Origin: Gangjinia marincola
GTDB taxonomy: Bacteria; Bacteroidota; Bacteroidia; Flavobacteriales; Flavobacteriaceae
Reading direction: 5' to 3'
NCBI RefSeq assembly: GCF_039523415.1
Contig: NZ_BAAAFG010000014.1
Coordinates: 1 to 64,000 of the forward strand
Length of the DNA: 64,000 nucleotides
This document shows positions 56,137 to 64,000 of this stretch, piece by piece. How positions within the stretch are numbered: position 1 is the stretch's first letter; every line of letters begins with the position of its first letter. The notes beneath the pieces are model-generated. The model saw only the letters and a program-made list of their open reading frames with translations. It ran no database searches and had not been told where the DNA came from. The position numbers and the translations under genes were made by a program.

Positions 56137-56172
56137 CTGTCTTAGAAACAAGCATTTCTAAGACAGTTTTAT
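56137..56172. terminator. Terminator between the small lipoprotein and DUF2141 genes
   Basis: A perfect 12-base stem pairs CTGTCTTAGAAA (56137-56148) with TTTCTAAGACAG (56155-56166), followed by T residues. The A-rich left flank also allows it to act on the opposite strand. Confidence 0.9.
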
Positions 56173-56195
56173 TTTATATCAATTAAATTCTTTCA

Positions 56196-56621
56196 CTATT
56201 GTTTTAAGGTAAGTATAACGGGTTCTTTACCTACAGTAAATTTTGCTGTTTCCCACTGTGGTGGTCCAAAATCTGCGGGATTGTTCGATACCCAGTAATC
56301 TTCCTTTGGCATTCCAGTGGTTTCAAAATCCATTTGATTATTATCATTTTCATCATGATATGAACTTATGGCATACGTGCCGGCAGGTACGTTTTTAAAG
56401 ATAAGCGTGACTTTACCATCTTTGATGGTATCTTTTGAGCTGTAGTTTGGAGCAGCTTTCATAAAAGTATCCTCAGTATACAATCCGGTGTGAATAGTTC
56501 CTTTATCACTCAGCACATTTTCAATGTGAACGGTTACTGTTGTTGTGGCTTGTTCTTTTTCTTGAGCAATACTTAAAGTGGTAATCACTACTGTAAGACA
56601 TAATGTTAGGATCGTTTTCAT
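56196..56621 (-). CDS. DUF2141 secreted protein
   Basis: A 141-residue exported protein (signal ending LSIAQ). The mature domain is a beta-sandwich with GTIHTGLY near the start and a central YHDENDNNQMD acidic loop, which are hallmarks of DUF2141. Such acidic loops could bind calcium. The gene is convergent with the small lipoprotein gene. Function unknown. Confidence 0.85.
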   Translation of the reverse strand: MKTILTLCLTVVITTLSIAQEKEQATTTVTVHIENVLSDKGTIHTGLYTEDTFMKAAPNYSSKDTIKDGKVTLIFKNVPAGTYAISSYHDENDNNQMDFETTGMPKEDYWVSNNPADFGPPQWETAKFTVGKEPVILTLKQ

Positions 56622-56725
56622 ATGATTTGTTTTAGGTTATTAATTGATGGTGTAAAAGTAAGCGCAGAGCTTATATTTAAAGAATTCTAATCACCCAACC
56701 GTTGATTTTTAAGGCTGAATTGTAC

Positions 56726-57205
56726 CTATTCGGTTTTATTCCTTAAAAAGAGAATAAAATTGGGAAGGAATCTACCTGTTTTCTCCCGATACTGTTTATA
56801 ATCGCTGTGTTTTTTAAGCAGTAACATTTCTTCATAATTTGATTTAAATCTAAAAAGCACATAAAATGCCACCCAGACTATTATTTTATAACAAGAATGT
56901 CTGTATAATGCATAGCCTAAAAAAATAAAAAGTATCCCGGTATACATAGGGTGTCTTATCATACTATAAACACCGGTGTAAACTAATGAATTATTAGGTT
57001 TAGGAGATGGAAACGGCGTAAGGTTTTTGTTAAGTTGCACTGCACCTAAGATTACTACCAAAATGCCCATCCCAATAATAATCAAATTCACTATTTGCAG
57101 GTAATCGGGAAGTATAAACGACCAAAAGCGTATGGGTAAAAAATACAATCCAAATAGAATAATTTGGATGAAAACAAGGCCGAAATTTTTTGACATCATA
57201 TTCAT
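56726..57205 (-). CDS. Isoprenylcysteine methyltransferase-like membrane protein
   Basis: A 159-residue integral membrane protein. A C-terminal region contains GVYSMIRHPMYTGILF, the conserved motif of the ICMT/NnrU-like methyltransferase group. About four helices are predicted. The start at 57205 (MNMMSKNFGLVF) was chosen because a longer frame to 57304 would overlap the divergent sterol desaturase gene. The substrate in bacteria is not known. Probably acts on lipid-like or isoprenoid compounds. Confidence 0.8.
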   Translation of the reverse strand: MNMMSKNFGLVFIQIILFGLYFLPIRFWSFILPDYLQIVNLIIIGMGILVVILGAVQLNKNLTPFPSPKPNNSLVYTGVYSMIRHPMYTGILFIFLGYALYRHSCYKIIVWVAFYVLFRFKSNYEEMLLLKKHSDYKQYREKTGRFLPNFILFLRNKTE

Positions 57206-57282
57206 TAATATTAAATATAACACTATATGATTAAACGTTTCTATGGTACGATAAATCGAAGTGAAAATAGTAATTTTGGGTA

Positions 57283-58167
57283 ATGCAAACTTACGTTGAA
57301 GCATTTATAAACGGTTTTTTAAATACGTGCCAGTGGACTTTGAATTCGATTACATTTGGTGTGCCTTGGTACACCAATTACTTTTGGGGTCTCATCATCC
57401 TATCACTTACTATTTGGGGCCTTGAAATAGCATTTCCGTGGCGAAAAGATCAAGCCATCTTTAGAAAAGACTTTTGGCTGGATGCCTTTTATATGTTCTT
57501 CAACTTTTTTGTGTTTGCCATTATGGTCAGTGGATTCTACGATGTACTGGAAGTATTGTTCGACGATATTGGGATTACTATGAATTCTTTAGCCATCATT
57601 GATCTTTCTGAATTACCTGTAACGGTTCAGCTTTTAATATTCTTCATTCTATTAGATTTTTTACAATGGATTACGCATATGGCATTGCACAAATATGAGG
57701 TAATATGGCAATTTCATAAAGTACATCACAGTGTAAAAGAAATGGGATTTGCGGCTCACCTACGCTACCATTGGATGGAGAATATCCTGTATAAACCACT
57801 TAAAACATTTGGCGTAATGCTCATTGGAGGATTTGAACCCCAACAAGCATTTATTGTTCATTTTATCGCAATAGCCATAGGTCATCTCAATCATGCAAAC
57901 ATAAAATTGACTTGGGGACCATTGAAATACATTTTTAACAACCCTGTGATGCATTTATACCATCATGCTTATACGGTCCCCAAAGGAAAATTCGGAGTCA
58001 ATTTTGGTATAAGTTTAAGCCTTTGGGATTATCTCTTTTGTACCTACTACGTCCCGGAGGATAGCGGAACTATTCCCTTAGGTTTTGAGGGCGATGAACA
58101 TTTTCCTAAAGCATTTAGAACACAAGCGCTGTATGGATTTAAGAAACCTTCTTCTCCAAAATCATAA
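57283..58167 (+). CDS. Sterol desaturase/fatty acid hydroxylase family protein
   Basis: A 294-residue membrane di-iron oxidase. The histidine clusters HMALHKYEVIWQFHKVHHS, GHLNHANI and HLYHHAYTV are all present, and four to five helices precede and flank them. In bacteria such enzymes hydroxylate or desaturate lipids, hopanoids or carotenoids. It overlaps the convergent TPMT-like gene by 29 bases. Its divergent partner encodes an isoprenoid-type methyltransferase, suggesting shared lipid modification. Confidence 0.88.
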   Translation: MQTYVEAFINGFLNTCQWTLNSITFGVPWYTNYFWGLIILSLTIWGLEIAFPWRKDQAIFRKDFWLDAFYMFFNFFVFAIMVSGFYDVLEVLFDDIGITMNSLAIIDLSELPVTVQLLIFFILLDFLQWITHMALHKYEVIWQFHKVHHSVKEMGFAAHLRYHWMENILYKPLKTFGVMLIGGFEPQQAFIVHFIAIAIGHLNHANIKLTWGPLKYIFNNPVMHLYHHAYTVPKGKFGVNFGISLSLWDYLFCTYYVPEDSGTIPLGFEGDEHFPKAFRTQALYGFKKPSSPKS

Positions 58168-58726
58168 AGATTTCTTTGCCTTTTCGTGGCGGAATAGAGT
58201 TGTGACACGCTTCTAATGTGAGCATATTGAAATACAGGGTAAAGTAAGATTGATATTCTGTTTGGCTTCCGCCGAAGGGTGGTCCTTGCGATGATAGTGG
58301 AAAATTAAATAACACACCCACCAGTTTACCTTTAGAATCAAGTAGATCGTGCATTTTTTTTGCATACGCTTCGCGGAAGGAAGGATCAAGCGCACAAAAG
58401 AACGTCTGTTCCAAGATTAGGTCGAAGCTTGTATCCAGATCAAAAAAGTCGGTTTGGTATACATGTTCTTCCGGAAAGTTAGGTACACGTTGTTTGAAGT
58501 TCTTTACCGCTTCTGAAGCAATATCAACTACAATGACATTGGTAAATCCCTGCTGATGAAGATATTCAGCTTCATAGGCATTTCCTGCTCCCGGGATCAA
58601 GATGCGAATACTTTTATCTTTGATCTGGTCGATATATTCTTTTAGCGGAGTAGAAGGATAGCCAATATCCCAACCGGTTTGATTGGCGAGGTAGCGGTTA
58701 TTCCAGTAGGTGGTATCGATCTTCAT
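58139..58726 (-). CDS. Thiopurine-methyltransferase-like SAM methyltransferase
   Basis: A 195-residue class I methyltransferase. YWNNRYLANQTGWDIG at the start and ILIPGAGNAYEAEYL as SAM motif are typical of the TPMT family, which in bacteria often acts on thiols, selenite or tellurite. The motif EQTFFCALDP is also conserved. It overlaps the sterol desaturase gene by 29 bases at the 3' ends. The true substrate cannot be told from the sequence. Confidence 0.88.
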   Translation of the reverse strand: MKIDTTYWNNRYLANQTGWDIGYPSTPLKEYIDQIKDKSIRILIPGAGNAYEAEYLHQQGFTNVIVVDIASEAVKNFKQRVPNFPEEHVYQTDFFDLDTSFDLILEQTFFCALDPSFREAYAKKMHDLLDSKGKLVGVLFNFPLSSQGPPFGGSQTEYQSYFTLYFNMLTLEACHNSIPPRKGKEIFMILEKKVS

Positions 58727-58777
58727 TGAAGTTAATCTGTGATTTTATAATTGTAAAGATAAAGGTATCTTTCCCAT

Positions 58778-59251
58778 ATGAGTAAATCCGTATTAAGATT
58801 ACAAGATAAAGTAAATGAGTTAGGGTCGTTTATTTCTAAGAGGACTTTAATCAACACATCCGTTTCTCAAGTTTCTGTAGCATGGCACATTGAACACGCA
58901 CTACATGTTTTGATAGGTGTTTGTAGTGCTATAAAAGCTTCAGACCCTTCAGATTTTAAGCCTAATTATAACCTCACCAGAATTTTTCTGTTTCTTAGAG
59001 GTTCTTTTCCCCGTGGGCAAGGACGTGCCCCAAAAGTCACTCGCCCCACAGAGGAGGCTTCCGAAGAAAAATTAAAACAGCTTATCAAACGCATGAAGGT
59101 ATTGGTGGATGAACTGGAAGCTCTTCCTGCAAAAGCAAACTTTAAACATCCTTACTTCGGTATAATCAATAAAAAGCAGACGATTTATTTTTTAGAGCTT
59201 CATACTAAACATCACCTCAAAATCATCAGGGATATGTTGAAGAAAGGGTAG
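58778..59251 (+). CDS. DinB/DUF1569-like protein
   Basis: A 157-residue four-helix protein. Conserved histidines in VAWHIEHALHVL and FLELHTKHHLKI lie at the positions of the metal site of DinB-superfamily proteins. Such proteins can be thiol-dependent metalloenzymes. No other domain is present. It overlaps the convergent hypothetical gene by 26 bases. Function unknown. Confidence 0.78.
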   Translation: MSKSVLRLQDKVNELGSFISKRTLINTSVSQVSVAWHIEHALHVLIGVCSAIKASDPSDFKPNYNLTRIFLFLRGSFPRGQGRAPKVTRPTEEASEEKLKQLIKRMKVLVDELEALPAKANFKHPYFGIINKKQTIYFLELHTKHHLKIIRDMLKKG

Positions 59252-59630
59252 GGTTTTCCTTAAATTCTGAAAATAACGCCGTACCATCAACTTCAATATG
59301 GGCGACATGGCGTACAATGCTTTTGGGATCTAGCGGAGTCCAATGATCGGCGTAGTAGATTAAGCTTTTTGTATTGGTGGTCGCTTCAATGAGCTCTTCT
59401 TCTATCAGGCCTTGTTCCAGTCCGCGGTTGATATAAAACCTGCGTTGGTCTCCTTTAACCCTAAATGTGATGTCTTTTGATCCTTGATGAGCTTTCAATG
59501 TGATGATTTCACCGGTTAGCTTGCCGCAATCTTTGGGTTCAAGGTTCATAATAGGTCTAAAAATCATCGCTACCAAAACGAGCAATATGAGTGATAGTAC
59601 AATAGCACTGTTTTTAATGATTCTCTTCAT
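59226..59630 (-). CDS. Hypothetical single-helix membrane protein
   Basis: A 134-residue protein with one N-terminal hydrophobic segment (AIVLSLILLVLVAMIF) and a small soluble domain that is probably periplasmic. One cysteine (KDCGKL) lies just after the helix. I do not recognise the family. The reading frame has normal composition and ends convergently with the DinB-like gene. Confidence 0.65.
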   Translation of the reverse strand: MKRIIKNSAIVLSLILLVLVAMIFRPIMNLEPKDCGKLTGEIITLKAHQGSKDITFRVKGDQRRFYINRGLEQGLIEEELIEATTNTKSLIYYADHWTPLDPKSIVRHVAHIEVDGTALFSEFKENPTLSSTYP

Positions 59631-59944
59631 ATGTTTCTGTTTCTAAATTACATAACTCTTCGTCAACTTTGACTTGGATGGTATAAATGTAAAACGTATA
59701 GAGCATAATCTTATTTTCTTTCTTTAGATTCTTGAGAAATCTAAACATATGAATATACCTCAGTGACTAATGAATTTGGTCATATATTATTCGTTTATAG
59801 TTTGCGCTTGGTTAAAAATGCTAAGGGTACTAAAGAATTAATATTAAAAATTTTCCGTTAGCGACTGCTTTAGAATTATTTTAAGCAGAGAGATAACAGA
59901 TACAATGAGTTTGCCAGGATTATTATTAACTTCTCACGTTTTAG
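59631..59944. other. AT-rich non-coding interval
   Basis: I see no gene in these 314 bases. One perfect eight-base stem pairs TTTAGATT (59723-59730) with AATCTAAA (59738-59745), without a T run. The rest is unstructured AT-rich sequence behind the end of the DUF58 operon. Confidence 0.5.
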
Positions 59945-61297
59945 TTACAACAACCCTCTCGCTTTAATTTCTAAATATTTATTGATGGTATTCACGGTTA
60001 ACTTTGCCGGCGGAGTTAGCACTGTTTGGATACCATATTGATTCAATTCTTTTGCGATAAGCTGTTTATCCATCGCAAATTGATTGGCAATCGTTTGATC
60101 ATAAACATCGCCAATCGTAGACGGGTTTGATTCAATAAGCTGTCGCAATTCTGTATTTTCAAAAAAGACGACAACCAGTACGTGCCGTTTTGAGATGGCT
60201 TTAAGATAGGGGAGCTGTCTTCGCATCGCACTGATATGTTCAAAATTGGTAAACATAATAAGCAAACTACGCTGAGTAATCTTGCGATTAATATGACCAT
60301 ATAACAGCCCTAAGTCGCTATCTAAATGTTTTGTATTTATATTATATAGCGTTTCTAACATCAGGCTTAAATGACTGGTCCTTCGGGCAGCTTTTAAATA
60401 ATTGCCCACGGTATGAGCATAAGTGAGCATTCCTACTTTATCATTTTTCTTCAAAGCGATATTCGCAAAAGCTAGGGTACTATTAATGGCGTAATCCACC
60501 AGCTTAAGTCCCTCAAAAGGCATTTTCATCACACGACTGGTGTCAATAAAGGTGTAAATGGGTTGAGATTTTTCATCCTGATATTGATTCACCATCAACT
60601 GCGCTTGTTTAGCGGTAGCTTTCCAGTTAATCGTACGTACATCATCCCCCGGGACATATTCCTTGATCTGTTCAAATTCCATGGTATGCCCTATACGTCG
60701 TATCTTTTTCAACCCAATGGATTGTAATCGATTATCCATAGCCAAAAAATCGTACTTCTTCATTTCAATAATAGAAGGGTATACCTTGGCTAATTGCTCC
60801 CCGTTAAAAATGAATTTGCGCTTAACTAATTTTAATGAAGTCGAAACAAAGCAGTTGAGATTACCAAACGTATACTCCCCACGTTCTGTCGGTACGACAA
60901 TATATTCAATGGTTTTTGTATATGCTTTAGCTGATGAATTCCCTGCACCACTCAACCTAATCTCTTCTAAAAAATCTCTCTTTTGAAATTGCACAGGTAA
61001 TTCGTCTACCAATTCTACAAAAACAGGAAACGAATATTCATTTTTTAAGATCACCCGAATAATATTTTCTGCACCGTTGGATAATTTCTCCACCATTTCA
61101 CGTGAGCCTTTGATCTGCTTACGCCCGTACAGTGCGGCGATATCAAGGATGAACAACACCAGTACCGTTAAGAACATGAGCCATCCTGCTGTATACAGCG
61201 GTGTATACCAATACGAAATTAGAAAGAGTACAGAGACACCAAAAAGAAGGTAGTAAAACCTTTCAGAAAGATATAAGGATTTAAAAAATTGAATCAC
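59945..61297 (-). CDS. DUF58 domain protein
   Basis: A 450-residue protein. Two N-terminal membrane helices precede a soluble part. The DUF58 core is visible as MEFEQIKEYVPGDDVRTINW followed by KATAKQAQLMVN, and a von Willebrand A-like segment (YTFIDTSRVM) follows. It is the last gene of the MoxR operon, immediately after moxR (one base). Such pairs are thought to act as chaperone and substrate in metal insertion or envelope stress. No direct function is known. Confidence 0.9.
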   Translation of the reverse strand: MIQFFKSLYLSERFYYLLFGVSVLFLISYWYTPLYTAGWLMFLTVLVLFILDIAALYGRKQIKGSREMVEKLSNGAENIIRVILKNEYSFPVFVELVDELPVQFQKRDFLEEIRLSGAGNSSAKAYTKTIEYIVVPTERGEYTFGNLNCFVSTSLKLVKRKFIFNGEQLAKVYPSIIEMKKYDFLAMDNRLQSIGLKKIRRIGHTMEFEQIKEYVPGDDVRTINWKATAKQAQLMVNQYQDEKSQPIYTFIDTSRVMKMPFEGLKLVDYAINSTLAFANIALKKNDKVGMLTYAHTVGNYLKAARRTSHLSLMLETLYNINTKHLDSDLGLLYGHINRKITQRSLLIMFTNFEHISAMRRQLPYLKAISKRHVLVVVFFENTELRQLIESNPSTIGDVYDQTIANQFAMDKQLIAKELNQYGIQTVLTPPAKLTVNTINKYLEIKARGLL

Positions 61298-62308
61298 TTA
61301 TCGTGGGATTTCAACAGATTGTGTAATCATCTCTACTACCTGTGCCGTGGTCATTCCTTCCATTTCACGCTCTGGCGATAAAATGATACGATGTCTCAAA
61401 ACGGGAACCAAGGTTTTCTTTACATCCTCTGGTGTGACAAAATCCCTACCTTCAATCGCGGCAAAAGCTTTAGAGGCATTCATAATTGCCAGCGATGCCC
61501 TGGGGCTTCCACCTAAGAATAAATGCGGATGGTTACGGGTTTTCGTAACGATTTGGGCGATATAGCTTAAAATTTTCTCTTCCACTACAACCTCATGGAT
61601 TTGTGTTTTAAATTCCTGTAATGCATCAGGCGTAAGCACTTCATTTAATTGTAAAACAGCCATTTTCCCTTTTCTCGCATGGTGAGAAGTTAAGATATCG
61701 ATTTCTTCCTTCAACGACGGATAGTTTACCGTAATTTTAAATAAAAAACGATCCAATTGAGCTTCGGGTAGGGCATAGGTTCCTTCCTGTTCAACAGGAT
61801 TTTGCGTAGCCAAAACCATAAAGGGTGGCGGCATATCATAGCGTGTGCCATCCATAGTGATTTGACGCTCTTCCATCACTTCAAATAGTGCAGCCTGCGT
61901 TTTTGCGGGCGCTCTGTTAATCTCATCAATCAATACTATATTGGAGAAAATAGGTCCTTTTTTAAATTCAAATTCGCTGGTTTTCATATTAAGAACAGAA
62001 GTCCCTAAGACATCACTCGGCATTAAGTCTGGGGTGAACTGCAATCTGCTAAAATCTGTATCCAGCGTTTTAGCAAATAGTTTTGCGGTGATGGTTTTGG
62101 CTATACCGGGAACACCTTCAATCAGTACATGCCCATCTGCAAGTAAAGCAACGATAAGAAGTTCTATAAATTCATGTTGACCAATAATAATTTTACCAAG
62201 TTCCTCTTTAATTTGCTCTACTGCGGCTTTTAGCTCTTCTAAGGGAATCCTAGTTGTAAACTCAAGGTTTCGATCAGATTTTGGTGTGGGATTATTCTGT
62301 TCTTCCAT
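61298..62308 (-). CDS. MoxR family AAA ATPase
   Basis: A 336-residue AAA+ protein. Walker A (EGVPGIAKTITAK), Walker B (LIDEINRAPAKTQ), sensor 1 (FMVLATQNP) and the arginine finger region (PEAQLDRFLFK) are visible. MoxR ATPases assist assembly of metal-containing or vWA-domain proteins. It overlaps the DUF4350 gene by 17 bases and abuts DUF58, which is the usual order. Confidence 0.94.
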   Translation of the reverse strand: MEEQNNPTPKSDRNLEFTTRIPLEELKAAVEQIKEELGKIIIGQHEFIELLIVALLADGHVLIEGVPGIAKTITAKLFAKTLDTDFSRLQFTPDLMPSDVLGTSVLNMKTSEFEFKKGPIFSNIVLIDEINRAPAKTQAALFEVMEERQITMDGTRYDMPPPFMVLATQNPVEQEGTYALPEAQLDRFLFKITVNYPSLKEEIDILTSHHARKGKMAVLQLNEVLTPDALQEFKTQIHEVVVEEKILSYIAQIVTKTRNHPHLFLGGSPRASLAIMNASKAFAAIEGRDFVTPEDVKKTLVPVLRHRIILSPEREMEGMTTAQVVEMITQSVEIPR

Positions 62309-63518
62309 GGATGGAATGTTTAAAATGATTTATTTTTTTCGTGAGTTCCAGTAATTCATTTTTTGTAATTTCTTCGGGTTGCTGAAGAATATGTTCAATA
62401 TCAATAAATAATTCTTTTACCGCTTTCGCGGAAGCACCGCTGCGTGCTGTAATGGTCTCAATATCTTCTTTATCAATGTGTTTGCCAGTAAGATTTACGC
62501 GTAATTTGGTTCGAATGAAATCGAATAATTGGCGTATTTGTTTTTTAGCGATCTCAGTGTGTTCTTTTCGCTCAAGGTACATTCCTGCAATAGTTTGTGT
62601 ATACGCATAGGTTTGATTTTTTAAAGGCGTAATCATCGGAATACTGCGTTGCTTGCGCTTACCTTCAAAAATAACAAATAGAACTCCGGCGATTAGTGCC
62701 ATATAATAGCTCCATTTAAGGTATTTATTTCCAAGTAGCAGATATAGGACAGATAACTGTATAGTTTGTCCTGATTTATAATGATTATCCCAGTAGAGGT
62801 TAGATGATTTAGGTAAATAGCCTAATGCCTTTTGCGTGTAGTTTTCATGATCCTTTTGAAGGATAAAATAATTTGAAAATGCCTGGGGCATGCTATGAAG
62901 CCATAGCGTTCCCTCACCATAGGGGATTTCAATAAAGTTTACCAAAGAATCATTTTTTTCATCATTCTCTTCGTATATATCGATGTGACCCAGAATTTTA
63001 TGGGACGTGGTATCAATTTTATCAAAATATTTAATATCAATACTTGTGTTAAATCGGTATGAATGATCAGGATCTGGTTTGGAGGTGAGCGAAAATACAG
63101 GATCACTTTCAACAGTATTGGTAACAAACCCTACTGCCATAGAAATATCTAAGGTGTCTAAAAGTGCGCTGGACATATAGTTTGCGGCGATGTAGGCTGC
63201 ATTACCCCGCTCAATCCAATGCAATAGGCGATTTGTCTCGTCCTTATCAAACATGATTTTATCATTGACAAAAAGATAGCTTCCTTCTTTCAAACTGTCT
63301 TGTAAAGCAATGAATGGTGGTTGATTGACTTCGGTCAGTGTGAAGGTCTCATTTTTAGCAAGCTGCTCAAAAAGCACAAAAGTTCCTAGCGGGATCTTAT
63401 CTGTTTTAGCATAGCTGGGAAACCAATTGATTGGTTGGGACTTATTTGCCTCCAGCACCACCAACATGGCTAATAAAGCAATAAGTACACCCAATATTAT
63501 TTTGTGCTTTTTGCTCAT
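62292..63518 (-). CDS. DUF4350 membrane protein
   Basis: A 408-residue protein with an N-terminal helix (ILGVLIALLAMLVVLE) and a second helix near residue 270. The periplasmic part (residues about 30-260) resembles a GATase-like DUF4350 domain, and the C-terminal cytoplasmic part carries a helical segment. The ASAKA element at 62420-62435 lies in this part. The start overlaps the DUF4129 stop by one base (TAATG). Function unknown. Confidence 0.85.
   Translation of the reverse strand: MSKKHKIILGVLIALLAMLVVLEANKSQPINWFPSYAKTDKIPLGTFVLFEQLAKNETFTLTEVNQPPFIALQDSLKEGSYLFVNDKIMFDKDETNRLLHWIERGNAAYIAANYMSSALLDTLDISMAVGFVTNTVESDPVFSLTSKPDPDHSYRFNTSIDIKYFDKIDTTSHKILGHIDIYEENDEKNDSLVNFIEIPYGEGTLWLHSMPQAFSNYFILQKDHENYTQKALGYLPKSSNLYWDNHYKSGQTIQLSVLYLLLGNKYLKWSYYMALIAGVLFVIFEGKRKQRSIPMITPLKNQTYAYTQTIAGMYLERKEHTEIAKKQIRQLFDFIRTKLRVNLTGKHIDKEDIETITARSGASAKAVKELFIDIEHILQQPEEITKNELLELTKKINHFKHSIHGRTE
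62420..62435 (-). repeat. 16-bp palindromic element inside the DUF4350 gene (copy 2)
   Basis: The minus strand reads GCTTCCGCGAAAGCGG, identical to the element in the Smr gene at 10497-10512, and is translated as ASAKA. It lies in the C-terminal helical region of the protein. Confidence 0.65.
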
Positions 63519-64000
63519 TAGTTTAATGTGCCGCTTAATTGGTTAAACTTTGTTCGTGCAACATGATACTCGGTTTCTCCAACTTCAAAATTACCATACC
63601 AGGTATAGTCGTAGATTTTAGTTAAATCCCTAAACGAGGGATATATAGTGGACTGCGCCAGTTCTACAGCATAGTCTGCATTGGTCTTTTGCGCCTCATA
63701 TTGGATTAGTTCTTTTTCTTTTAATTGTTGAAGCATTCTCAAATAATAATATCTCACTGCCAGGCGGTAGTTCTTTTGTTTCAGTGCTTGTGCAATGAGG
63801 TCATCTATGTTTCGTGATTGAATGATCTTATCATCATCACTTAAAAATACTTGTGGAAGCTCCTGATCTCTTTTAATTGCTTCTCCCGGATTAAATCGTA
63901 TGAACAGGTAGACAATAAGGGCCAGCAGGCCAGCAATAAGAATATACGGAAGCGATCTAACAATGAGTGACCAAAATCCATTGAGTTCTACACCATCAAA
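63518..64000 (-). CDS. DUF4129 domain protein (partial, runs off the right edge)
   Basis: The frame is open to the end of the window, giving at least 160 residues; the true start lies beyond base 64000. The visible part begins with a membrane helix (PYILIAGLLALIVYLFI) and has the C-terminal DUF4129 region with RYYYLRMLQQLKEKELI. The family is found next to MoxR/DUF58 genes. A GTG at 63755-63757 is internal, not the start. It is the first visible gene of the operon. Confidence 0.85.
   Translation of the reverse strand, partial: FDGVELNGFWSLIVRSLPYILIAGLLALIVYLFIRFNPGEAIKRDQELPQVFLSDDDKIIQSRNIDDLIAQALKQKNYRLAVRYYYLRMLQQLKEKELIQYEAQKTNADYAVELAQSTIYPSFRDLTKIYDYTWYGNFEVGETEYHVARTKFNQLSGTLN

Noticed and set aside
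57206..57304. Longer start of the ICMT-like gene
   Set aside because: It would overlap the start of the divergent sterol desaturase gene and the extra residues look non-homologous.

Overview
The window is a chromosomal stretch of a member of the Bacteroidota, almost certainly a (probably marine) Flavobacteriaceae. The evidence is the low GC content, a T9SS type A sorted protein, TonB receptors with carboxypeptidase-like N-termini, many lipoproteins, several perfect TAnnTTTG promoter boxes, and typical family neighbourhoods (RlmD/DUF6452/DUF6048, CCC-motif protein/DUF2752, DUF5606/MazG, MoxR/DUF58/DUF4350/DUF4129). I see no tRNA, CRISPR array, insertion sequence or prophage. Most of the window is core genome, and I found no clear new defence or mobile system.

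Layout. 1-720: the 3' end of an rRNA operon (23S tail, 5S, terminator), with a partial duplication of the 5S 5' end and a hairpin-rich non-coding tract. 721-7.4 kb: ZIP transporter, RNA methyltransferases, the RlmD-DUF6452-DUF6048 overlapping operon and ornithine aminotransferase. 7.4-17.2 kb: small membrane proteins, a T9SS cargo, an Smr protein, a calcium-type acidic lipoprotein, a cysteine desulfurase, and an M23 peptidase/TonB receptor pair. 17.4-25.5 kb: coiled-coil protein, zapA, 6S RNA, rny, xerD, four small outer-membrane barrels around aroQ, DUF3817 and dihydrolipoyl dehydrogenase. 25.7-28.9 kb: UDG-family protein, two tandem msrB genes, a lipoprotein and a hydrolase.

28.9-36.9 kb is an alpha-glucan locus: glgE, maltokinase, glgB and a GH31 alpha-glucosidase. 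Maltokinase would make maltose 1-phosphate, GlgE would polymerise it, GlgB would branch the product and GH31 could trim glucans. No trehalose synthase is present here. 37.3-44.1 kb holds an M48 peptidase, an MFS permease, a nucleoid protein, heme A synthase, CCA-adding enzyme and Sua5. 44.2-50.7 kb is a lipopolysaccharide/cell-surface glycan locus with five glycosyltransferases, a Kdo-kinase-like protein and a nucleotide-sugar epimerase.

50.7-59.6 kb: dapD, a membrane-protein gene broken by a frameshift at an 8-base homopolymer, ruvX, def, DUF5606, mazG, oxyR (both redox cysteines present), and small lipid/surface-related genes. 59.9-64.0 kb: a DUF4129-DUF4350-MoxR-DUF58 operon that runs off the right edge. 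The observations most worth a second look are the homopolymer frameshift, an identical 16-bp palindromic element inside two unrelated genes, the hairpin array after the 5S gene, the 6S RNA that overlaps a false N-terminal extension of rny, and the GlgE locus without TreS.
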